Positions 8,310 through 13,577 of a stretch of DNA of 13,577 nucleotides are shown here, in pieces. Every line of letters starts with the position of its first letter. Position 1 is the first letter of the stretch. Under the pieces are notes generated by a model, which made no database searches, was not told the origin of the DNA, and saw only the letters and a program-made list of their open reading frames with translations. The position numbers and the translations under genes are program-made. The DNA is from Candidatus Aenigmatarchaeota archaeon (lineage in GTDB: Archaea > Aenigmatarchaeota > Aenigmatarchaeia > CG10238-14), in the NCBI GenBank assembly GCA_017610225.1, contig JAFCCM010000046.1, forward strand, positions 1 to 13,577. Reading direction: 5' to 3'.

Positions 8310-8972
8310 TTAATTAAAGTATAATCCACTATTATTATCATATAAATCTTTGAGATTTGATCTAAGATTTTCATTCTTAACAAGTAATTTAGTGAGATAT
8401 GTAGCGTCATCTAATAAATGAATTTTCTTGTCATAATCTAAAAATGTTAAAACTCTATTTAGTTGTCTCTCTTCAATGCTTGCTGTAGTACGACTTTGAT
8501 ATTGATGTGCAATTAATTTCCAAAATGTAAAATCAGTATTAACTGATTTTTCAACTCCTTCTATTTTAAATAAAGGATAAATATCATTTGTCTGTCTTAA
8601 AAATGTTTGGTCAAATTTTATTATATCTCCCGGATATGGAATAAAACCATAAGTACTTGGTATAGTTAAAGTTGTACTTCCTTCTTTAACATATCCTATT
8701 TCCTGACCATCAAAAGCTGTTGTTACATCTTCCATAAAATATACTGGCAATAATAGGATTTTATCATACATCACACCTGTTAACGATCCAAAGTCTTCAT
8801 ATGCTCCACCAAATAATTTATTATCATCCCAAATAGTTTCATCAACATTAAGATGATAGTATGTAACTAAAAATGAAACAGCATGTTTACTATAAAAATC
8901 GTACAGGAGTTTATGATAATCACTTATATATTCATACACTCGCTCATATTTTTGTATTGTATCTAAACTCAA
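8310..8972 (-). CDS. Unrecognised 220-aa virion protein between gp25 and gp6
   Basis: The start is TTG at 8972, chosen because GGAGGGG lies seven bases upstream and overlaps the gp25 stop codon. The N-terminal 90 residues are helical and Tyr-rich. A central beta block has EIGYVKEG, then STYGFIPYPGDIIKFD and, about 35 residues later, FTFWKL. The C-terminal 60 residues are charged and helical. The PGD-x-I-x-F plus FWKL arrangement recalls neck or tail-completion proteins of large myoviruses, but I cannot name the family. Being flanked by two wedge genes also fits a wedge component such as a gp53 counterpart, although no clear similarity to T4 gp53 was seen. It is probably structural and is co-translated with gp25 and gp6. 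Confidence 0.8.
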   Translation of the reverse strand: MSLDTIQKYERVYEYISDYHKLLYDFYSKHAVSFLVTYYHLNVDETIWDDNKLFGGAYEDFGSLTGVMYDKILLLPVYFMEDVTTAFDGQEIGYVKEGSTTLTIPSTYGFIPYPGDIIKFDQTFLRQTNDIYPLFKIEGVEKSVNTDFTFWKLIAHQYQSRTTASIEERQLNRVLTFLDYDKKIHLLDDATYLTKLLVKNENLRSNLKDLYDNNSGLYFN

Positions 8973-8976
8973 TAAA

Positions 8977-9414
8977 CTACCCCTCCGTGCTTAGAAGACC
9001 AGCAAATAATTGCTCATTTAATATAAGAGATAAAATTCCTCTATTTCCTTTATAATCAACATAAATATCAATAGAAACGCCCTTTTCGTTCTTTAAATAT
9101 TTTATATCTACATTTTCAATAAAAGCTCTATTGTCATATTTTTGAATAGAAATATATACTTCATCTTCAATTCTTTGGACAGTTATTTCGTCCAATGGAT
9201 CAAAAATTATTTTATATAAATCACTACCATATTCTGGGTCATAAGGATAACTCCTACGAGGAGTTAATAAAATATTTCTCCATGAATTGATTATAACATT
9301 AAGATTTGTAGTTGATTTAAAATCTCCCTTTGCTTCAATAGTTGGTAAATAATCTCGAATAATATCATCAGAGCCAATCACACTGCCTTTAAATCTATCT
9401 AATAAATTTGACAT
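8977..9414 (-). CDS. Baseplate wedge subunit gp25 (GPW/gp25 family)
   Basis: A 145-aa protein matching the gp25/gpW family in length (T4 gp25 is 132 aa) and motifs. Around residues 43-66 it has SWRNILLTPRRSYPYDPEYG, the family's conserved N-I-L-x-T-P-x-G/R plus PEYG (PEFG) block, then an IFDPLDE motif, then a helix and IQKYDNRAFIENVDI, the R-rich strand found in all members. In T4 and in contractile injection systems this protein sits at the sheath-initiation point of the wedge and pairs with gp6 and gp53. The ATG directly follows the stop codon of the 80-aa ORF (TAAATG), with GGGAG eight bases upstream. The neighbouring gp6 supports the call. Confidence 0.9.
   Translation of the reverse strand: MSNLLDRFKGSVIGSDDIIRDYLPTIEAKGDFKSTTNLNVIINSWRNILLTPRRSYPYDPEYGSDLYKIIFDPLDEITVQRIEDEVYISIQKYDNRAFIENVDIKYLKNEKGVSIDIYVDYKGNRGILSLILNEQLFAGLLSTEG
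8980..8986 (-). promoter_or_regulatory. Ribosome binding site deciding a TTG start
   Basis: GGAGGGG on the minus strand spans the end of gp25 and lies seven bases before TTG at 8972. No ATG with a comparable site is near, so this site fixes the start of the 220-aa gene. Confidence 0.75.
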
Positions 9415-9657
9415 TTATTTTGCTCCCAAGTTTAAATTACCAGCATGTTCTTCCATAGCTTTTCTTCTTTCCTCTTCAAGTTTTGACTTCCATTTAAGAT
9501 AATTATAAAAGCGCTGAAGAGGCATTGAAACAACATGCTTATATGATTGATTACTCATTTCCATACATGCAAAAATATTTTCTTCCAATTCATCTCGAAA
9601 TTTATTTTGTAAATCAGACCGAGTACACCATACGAAAAAAGTTCTGGACCAAGTCAA
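9415..9657 (-). CDS. Small tail-assembly protein overlapping the gp26-like gene (TTG start, or a +1 frameshift extension)
   Basis: An 80-aa reading frame that begins inside the gp26-like gene (44-base overlap, +1 relative frame) and ends immediately before the gp25 ATG. TTG at 9657 is preceded by AGAGGAGG with a nine-base spacer, the best ribosome site in the area. The ATG codons at 9564 and 9558 have no well-placed site. The protein is helical: residues 15-35 are charged, then a VVSMPLQRFYNYLKWK core, then an acidic/basic LEEERRKAMEEH helix. The pattern of a helix followed by MP-x-x-R-[FY] recalls C-terminal segments of phage hub or tail-assembly chaperones. It may be made separately by coupled initiation, or as a C-terminal extension of the upstream protein through slippage at TTT-TTT-C. 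Function is inferred from context. Confidence 0.7.
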   Translation of the reverse strand: MTWSRTFFVWCTRSDLQNKFRDELEENIFACMEMSNQSYKHVVSMPLQRFYNYLKWKSKLEEERRKAMEEHAGNLNLGAK

Positions 9658-10402
9658 GGTCCACGTCCTCCTCTTGCCCGCAATGGATACATGTACTTTT
9701 CATCTTTAATGCAATCCCATATTTACCAAATGTTTTTCTATAGGTTGAATGTATTTCTCTCTTGTCTCTAGAAGGAAGGGATAGATAAGCATCAATAATA
9801 TCACCAGGTTCATTCCAGACAATTAAGTCTCCATTTTCTGGAAGTTGTTTAAACTCATGTATAACAAGAGTTTCTGTTATAATATCAACATTTGCAGCTG
9901 GTTGAGATCCCAGTGTTTTAAACGCCAATAACTCTTCAAACATTGTTGGTTGTTTAATTGTTGCAGTAACTCCTTTTGAAATAGGTAACTCAACTTCAAC
10001 TTTCTTTTTTAATACATCTTTATCAGGATAACTTAATGAACTAAATGTTTCAGATGCCTTAACTGTTATCTGATAATTCTTTGCACAGTTACCACATTTG
10101 ATTTCATAATTTCTAATGTCTTCATATGTAATATGATATAAACCATATAGAAGAGCATCCCGATCTTTTAAAGTAACATTTTTTAAAAAATTTTCATAGG
10201 TTTTAATCTTAGCAGGTTTTTTAACTAATGAATCATAAATACATTTATTTAAATGTTCTGTAATTTTTGATGGTGTTAAAAAGCTAGCTTTTAATCGTTC
10301 TTCCTCTTGAACATTAAGTGTTCTGGTGTGATATGAGTCATGTGTTTGAGGAGTAATGACTTCATATTCCGGATACTTTAAATCGACAAATGATGTAAAC
10401 AT
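9614..10402 (-). CDS. Baseplate hub assembly chaperone, gp26 (T4_baseplate) family-like, with a zinc ribbon
   Basis: A 262-aa protein. I place the start at ATG 10402, not at the upstream TTG 10423, because AAGGAG lies six bases before this ATG and overlaps the sequence that the longer form would translate. Two Cys pairs, C103-x-x-C106 (KCGNC) and C238-x-x-C241 (CIHCG), suggest one zinc ribbon formed around a central domain. The segment before the first pair (RDALLYGLYHITYEDIRNYE) and the closing DLDLVQNFFR look like the T4 gp26-type chaperone family, which also has these cysteines. In T4, gp26 helps assemble the central hub of the baseplate. The TGA stop lies within the nested 80-aa frame. 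Gene position just before gp25 matches the T4 25-26 neighbourhood. Family assignment is from memory of the pattern. Confidence 0.68.
   Translation of the reverse strand: MFTSFVDLKYPEYEVITPQTHDSYHTRTLNVQEEERLKASFLTPSKITEHLNKCIYDSLVKKPAKIKTYENFLKNVTLKDRDALLYGLYHITYEDIRNYEIKCGNCAKNYQITVKASETFSSLSYPDKDVLKKKVEVELPISKGVTATIKQPTMFEELLAFKTLGSQPAANVDIITETLVIHEFKQLPENGDLIVWNEPGDIIDAYLSLPSRDKREIHSTYRKTFGKYGIALKMKSTCIHCGQEEDVDLDLVQNFFRMVYSV
9667..9674 (-). promoter_or_regulatory. Internal Shine-Dalgarno AGAGGAGG inside the gp26-like gene
   Basis: Minus-strand AGAGGAGG ends nine bases before TTG at 9657. It lies inside codons for the GQEEDV segment of the chaperone gene. It is the main sequence evidence that the nested 80-aa frame is translated on its own. 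Confidence 0.6.
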
Positions 10403-10408
10403 AAAAAT

Positions 10409-10414
10409 CTCCTT
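10409..10414 (-). promoter_or_regulatory. Ribosome binding site fixing the gp26-like start
   Basis: AAGGAG on the minus strand with a six-base spacer to ATG at 10402. It argues against the longer TTG-started form at 10423, which would place this site inside the coding sequence. Confidence 0.75.
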
Positions 10415-10433
10415 TCTTTTCAAATCTAATTAT

Positions 10434-10919
10434 TTATTTATTTTGACTTCCCCATTTATATTTAAACTTTTCTTCTTTTTCTGCAAGTTTTTCTTTTAAT
10501 GACTGCAAAGCATTATTTACTCTATCTTTACACAAACCAGGATCTTCTGTTTTTCTACAAGTAGCAAGAGCTGAAGAAAGCATATTAATCTTTTTCTTTA
10601 AGTCATCCATTGAAACTCTTTGAATACACATTGTTCTTTGATTACTAATTCTAAGAGTTCCACACAATCGCCTTTTTTTACTTACTGAAGCTCCTATTGC
10701 TCTCCATAATACCCAAAAAGGACCTCCCAATACAGCTCCTATTGTTTGTGCTATAACATCTTCTTTAATAATTTGTTCTATTGTTTCAGAACCAAATAAG
10801 CATTTCATTTCATCATCAGATGTTTCTTTAATATATTTCAAAATATCTATTTTCTGGCCTTTTGAAATATTCTTATTTTCATGCACAAGAACTATACAAA
10901 TTGTTTTTAAACCAATCAT
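10434..10919 (-). CDS. Four-cysteine membrane-anchored protein, short paralog (161 aa)
   Basis: The smallest of three tandem paralogs. Cys86, Cys98, Cys121 and Cys130 give C-X11-C-X22-C-X8-C, matching the other two copies almost exactly, followed by a charged amphipathic helix (LQSLKEKLAEKEEK). A hydrophobic, Trp-containing segment at about residues 55-73 precedes the first Cys by a short basic stretch (KKRR), as in its neighbours. Residues 5-45 (TICIVLVHENK, then ILKYIKETSDDEM) align with residues about 20-60 of the 342-aa protein (ETLCLLINESK, then LKSFIINEASDYQI). The long variable linker and part of the N-terminal domain are missing, so it is a compact version and not an obvious pseudogene. 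AGAGGA lies ten bases before ATG and overlaps the previous stop region. I do not know its function. Confidence 0.85.
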   Translation of the reverse strand: MIGLKTICIVLVHENKNISKGQKIDILKYIKETSDDEMKCLFGSETIEQIIKEDVIAQTIGAVLGGPFWVLWRAIGASVSKKRRLCGTLRISNQRTMCIQRVSMDDLKKKINMLSSALATCRKTEDPGLCKDRVNNALQSLKEKLAEKEEKFKYKWGSQNK

Positions 10920-10933
10920 GGTGGTATTATCCT

Positions 10934-11962
10934 CTAAACAGCTTTACTTATTTTTTTATTAATTTTATCCATTTTATTTTTTATTGTTTTTACACACTTT
11001 TCAGGATTTTTAGTTAAACCACATTGAGTAGCTGCTCTCTTCAAATCTATAAGTTGTGCTTTATATGCTGAAAGTTGAAATTTTTTCATACAAGTTGTTT
11101 TCTTTAAACCCTTATATGAAGAGCAACTCTTGGCAGCTTTACTATAGAATCTTTTATATATTTTAACACTTGCATAAATAGCTAATATTGCTAACATAAC
11201 TCCAGCAATTTCATTTGGATGAGCTTTAACAAATGATGTTGTTGCATTAGTAGCTGATGATGCTTGTTGTTTGAGATTATTAAATGATTTAGTAATTTGA
11301 GCTCTTAAAGTAACACTTTTCTTAACTATATCAGAAGTAGATCCTTCTGGTTTGTTAACTACTTTTGATATTACCTTTGTTGATAATTTTGGTTTATCAA
11401 TTACTTTTTTAACTAATTTTGAGGTACTACTTATATCAGCTTTAGGTTTTAAATCAGAAGAAGCATAATTTTTAGCTACTGCTTTTTTAGCACTATCTAA
11501 CATAGCTTTTATTTTAGGGTCTATTTTATATTTACTAGGTTTAACTGGACCTTTTCCAGCATTCTTTAACATATTCTGTATACTATATGGATTATCATCA
11601 TCTACTTCTAATAAAGGTTTCCTTGTAGAAAATTTCGGACTAATGGAATCAACTTTTTTAACAACATCATCAAAAATATCAGCTCCAAACATTTCACAAA
11701 CAAAATTTTTATTCTCTTTAACTTCTAATCTTATTCTTTCAAATAAAACTAATTCATTAAAGTAATTAAACTCATTTAATGGAAGTTCACCATCCACAAC
11801 CAAAGATGCTATTTGATAATCTGATGCTTCATTAATTATAAATGATTTTAGTTCTTTCTTGTAAGGAATCTTTGATTCATTTATTAAAAGACAAAGAGTC
11901 TCTCTCATTGATAGTAAAAATAAAAGAGACTCTTTTAATTTAAAGTTCTCTGCTATTATCAT
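10934..11962 (-). CDS. Four-cysteine membrane-anchored protein, middle paralog (342 aa)
   Basis: Residues 1-120 are a helical domain with FIINEASDYQI and YFNELVLFERI, closely matching the 391-aa neighbour. Residues 125-250 are a Lys/Ser/Val-rich, low-complexity linker, likely disordered. A predicted transmembrane helix spans about 251-267 (AGVMLAILAIYASVKIY), followed by KRF and SKAAKSC. Cys280, Cys291, Cys314 and Cys323 give C-X10-C-X22-C-X8-C, with NPEKC at the last Cys, and the protein ends in a basic helix. The pattern suggests a helical hairpin pinned by two disulfides or by metal. AGGA lies six bases before ATG and overlaps the stop region of the upstream paralog. Location between tube and chaperone genes suggests a virion or tail-assembly role. 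No known family is recognised. Confidence 0.88.
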   Translation of the reverse strand: MIIAENFKLKESLLFLLSMRETLCLLINESKIPYKKELKSFIINEASDYQIASLVVDGELPLNEFNYFNELVLFERIRLEVKENKNFVCEMFGADIFDDVVKKVDSISPKFSTRKPLLEVDDDNPYSIQNMLKNAGKGPVKPSKYKIDPKIKAMLDSAKKAVAKNYASSDLKPKADISSTSKLVKKVIDKPKLSTKVISKVVNKPEGSTSDIVKKSVTLRAQITKSFNNLKQQASSATNATTSFVKAHPNEIAGVMLAILAIYASVKIYKRFYSKAAKSCSSYKGLKKTTCMKKFQLSAYKAQLIDLKRAATQCGLTKNPEKCVKTIKNKMDKINKKISKAV

Positions 11963-11970
11963 ATAAGATC

Positions 11971-13146
11971 CTATGCTGCTATTTGAGCTTTCATTTTTTG
12001 CATTTTTACTTGTAAATTTGAAATCTTTTTCTGAATAGGAACTTTACATTTCTCTGGACTCTTAGATTTAGCACAAGCACTCATAGCTGAAGCCAAATCT
12101 TTAATTTGGGCGCCAACAGCACCATGTTGATATTTTTTCATACATATAGTTTTAGCCTTTCCTGACTGTCCAGTACATGATTTAGCTGCCTTGCTCATAA
12201 ATCTTTTATAAACTTTAACTGAAGCATAAAGAGCTAATGCCGCAAGAGCAGCACCACCCACAGTCATACCAGCTTGACTTGTTACTGCTTTTTGTAGTGC
12301 TGGAGCCGCCGCTATAGCTTTAGCTTTAATAGCAGCTAAAAAACCTGCACCACTACCTGCACCACTACCTACACCACTTTGTTGTTTTAATGATGCTTGA
12401 GCCCCAGCTTTAAGACCAGTTGCATCACTCATTCCAGAAGCTTTTTTTCCAGCAAAACCAAATAACTTATTAGCTGTTCCAGCATCAATTCCTTTACCAA
12501 CATAAGCAGATTTACCAACTTTACCCACAACTTTTTGTTGTATACTAAACATCTTATTAGCTGTTGAAGGGTCAACTCCCTTATTAGTTAATTTAAGAAT
12601 AGCAAGCTTTTTATTCCCTGAGGCAACAGCTGTTCTTCCTGCTTTTCCAAGAAAAGATGAAACCTTATTAGCTGCTTTTGCAAGATCAGCTGGAGCATTC
12701 CCATGTTTCATATAATCAACAACTTTCTGAATTCCAACACCTTCTTTATCAAATACTTCATTTAAAATATGATCTTTAGTTGCGAGTTGAAATTCCAAAA
12801 TCGGTGCAGCTGAAGAAAAATTTGGGTATACTGTATCAACTTCATTAATAAATGTTGAAATATCTTCCCCAATATATTTGCCAATTGTATTAAAGTTAAT
12901 TAAAACTTGTTCTTTTAAATTACTAAAAAGTATAATTTCATCAACAAAATTATACTTTTCAACTGGCATTTTTTCATGTACTAACATATACATAATTTCA
13001 TAATCTGATGCTTCATTCACTAAAAAATTCTTTAATGCGCTTTTATGATCAACTGAAGAACTTTCAACCATATAAGATAGTGTCTCTCTTGCTGAAAGTA
13101 AAAATAAAATAGATTCAGCAATACTTTGATTTTCTGTAATAAACAT
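11971..13146 (-). CDS. Four-cysteine membrane-anchored protein, long paralog (391 aa)
   Basis: Residues 1-120 form the shared helical N-terminal domain (FLVNEASDYEI, FVDEIILFSNL, and a closing NFSSAAPILEF that matches KFSTRKPLLEV in the neighbour). Residues 148-235 hold three degenerate repeats centred on ANK: K161, K198 and K227, the last two reading GVDPSTANKMF and GIDAGTANKLF. A Gly/Ser/Ala-rich stretch follows (GVGSGAGSGAG). A transmembrane helix at about 294-312 leads into LYASVKVYKRFMSKAAKSC, nearly identical to the 342-aa copy. Cys324, Cys335, Cys358 and Cys367 give C-X10-C-X22-C-X8-C, followed by a basic amphipathic helix. AGGAGG lies ten bases before ATG. It follows the tail tube gene by 27 bases, so it is likely a late, virion-related gene. 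Function unknown. Confidence 0.88.
   Translation of the reverse strand: MFITENQSIAESILFLLSARETLSYMVESSSVDHKSALKNFLVNEASDYEIMYMLVHEKMPVEKYNFVDEIILFSNLKEQVLINFNTIGKYIGEDISTFINEVDTVYPNFSSAAPILEFQLATKDHILNEVFDKEGVGIQKVVDYMKHGNAPADLAKAANKVSSFLGKAGRTAVASGNKKLAILKLTNKGVDPSTANKMFSIQQKVVGKVGKSAYVGKGIDAGTANKLFGFAGKKASGMSDATGLKAGAQASLKQQSGVGSGAGSGAGFLAAIKAKAIAAAPALQKAVTSQAGMTVGGAALAALALYASVKVYKRFMSKAAKSCTGQSGKAKTICMKKYQHGAVGAQIKDLASAMSACAKSKSPEKCKVPIQKKISNLQVKMQKMKAQIAA
12430..12706 (-). repeat. Three degenerate coding repeats around the ANK motif
   Basis: Within the 391-aa protein, the units near residues 148-171, 190-212 and 219-236 share a Gly-x-x-Pro/Asp lead-in, then ANK, a hydrophobic pair, and GK. 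At DNA level a near-identical CTTATTAGCTG (plus strand) recurs at about 12466, 12553 and 12664. The spacing is irregular (29 and 37 residues between the Lys positions), which suggests old tandem duplication. Confidence 0.55.
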
Positions 13147-13173
13147 AATAACTCATCCTCCTAATAATTTTTA

Positions 13174-13577
13174 TTATCCTGATGCTGATGCTGATGAAAT
13201 AGTATTTCCATATTGTTCAATAACATTAGCTTTCATATTAAAAACAGTTTCTGCATATGTATTACATTTCTTTTTGACCCAAGGTTCATGCCATATATAA
13301 TCAACATTAAATTCAATTTCAATATCTAATCTTCCAACAGTTTCAACATCACTTGTAAATAAATCTTGAGGGTCTTTAGTTGGAAATAGACCATCGTAAC
13401 ACGCATAATATTCAACAGTTTTAGCATCTGGAGCTGTTGTCCAATAATACATCAACCCTGCATATTTTGATTTGGAATAACCCATTCCTTCATCATCTTC
13501 TACTAAATTAGAAACACCTGTTCTATAATCTCTAATCATTTTAACCCATCCGTGCATAATATTAAACACTGGTAATT
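13174..13577 (-). CDS. Tail tube protein (gp19-like), 5' end outside the window
   Basis: The frame is open to the window edge. A GTG at 13569 could be read as a start but has no ribosome site in the few bases seen, so the N-terminus is probably missing. The visible 131 residues read like the C-terminal two thirds of a contractile-phage tail tube protein: HGWVKMIRDYRTG, then AGLMYYWTT, then YACYDGLFPTKDPQD, then RLDIEIEFNVDYIW. The order of W-V-x-x-I-R-D, a Y-x-G-x-FPT turn and a closing V-x-x-x-V/I-x-F-x-x-D-Y strand is typical of the family. The C-terminal tail is Ser/Ala/Gly. Tube protein stacks in hexameric rings around the tape measure. It opens the visible minus-strand operon, 27 bases upstream of the 391-aa gene. 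Confidence 0.72.
   Translation of the reverse strand, partial: LPVFNIMHGWVKMIRDYRTGVSNLVEDDEGMGYSKSKYAGLMYYWTTAPDAKTVEYYACYDGLFPTKDPQDLFTSDVETVGRLDIEIEFNVDYIWHEPWVKKKCNTYAETVFNMKANVIEQYGNTISSASASG

Noticed and set aside
9614..9616. Stop-codon recoding (TGA read as an amino acid), because the downstream frame follows on closely.
   Set aside because: The downstream frame is in another register, so readthrough would not enter it, and all other genes fit standard stops.
10403..10423. Longer form of the gp26-like protein starting at TTG 10423.
   Set aside because: The added residues would translate the AAGGAG ribosome site of the ATG at 10402, which is the better start.
10454..10461. TATAAATG on the minus strand about 52 bases upstream of the gp26-like start, resembling the T4 late promoter TATAAATA.
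   Set aside because: It encodes part of KYKW in the 161-aa gene, it is one base off the consensus, and such words are common by chance in this AT-rich sequence. Another match at 5411-5418 (plus) points antisense into a gene.
13181..13196. Short GATGCT-type repeat at the end of the tail tube gene as a possible repeat or attachment element.
   Set aside because: It encodes a Ser-Ala-Ser-Ala tail, spans only a few codons, and has no second copy in the window.

Overview
The window is AT-rich (about 30% G+C by eye) and very gene-dense. It carries only tail and baseplate genes of a contractile-tailed (myovirus-type) bacteriophage, or of a prophage derived from one. No bacterial housekeeping, replication, tRNA, rRNA, insertion-sequence or CRISPR material is visible. 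The module composition (tail tube, gp26-like hub chaperone, gp25-like wedge, gp6/J-like wedge, tape measure, gp48/54-like tube initiator) points to a large, divergent T4-type phage. The host cannot be named from the sequence. The low G+C and the strong AGGAGG-type ribosome binding sites fit a low-GC bacterial host, and the standard genetic code works throughout.

Layout: two transcription units converge. The plus-strand unit (1-4724) holds the 3' part of a gene with an HExxH zinc-protease motif, then the tape measure protein, then a gp48/54-like baseplate/tube-junction protein. The minus-strand unit, read from 13577 down to 4721, holds the tail tube protein (cut by the window edge), three tandem paralogous membrane-anchored four-cysteine proteins of 391, 342 and 161 aa, a gp26-like zinc-ribbon hub chaperone, a nested 80-aa ORF, gp25, an unrecognised 220-aa protein, gp6, and an unrecognised 371-aa protein. 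Most neighbours in a unit are 0-31 bases apart or overlap, so each unit looks like one co-transcribed late operon. The units meet tail to tail, and one TTAA supplies both stop codons. No intergenic stretch longer than about 31 bases exists, and no promoter or strong terminator is visible.

How the genes work together (known families plus inference): gp25 and gp6 build the wedges of the baseplate. The gp26-like protein and its overlapping partner probably help assemble the hub or tape-measure complex. The tape measure sets tail length, the gp48/54-like protein caps the hub and starts tube polymerisation, and the tube protein polymerises on it. The three four-cysteine paralogs lie inside this assembly block and share an N-terminal domain, a transmembrane helix and a C-terminal C-X10/11-C-X22-C-X8-C domain. 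I do not recognise the family, and it is the best candidate here for something undescribed. Other points of note are a DUF2793-like domain inserted in gp6, the TTG-started ORF nested in the chaperone gene (or a +1 frameshift there), and the metallopeptidase-like gene beside the tape measure gene.
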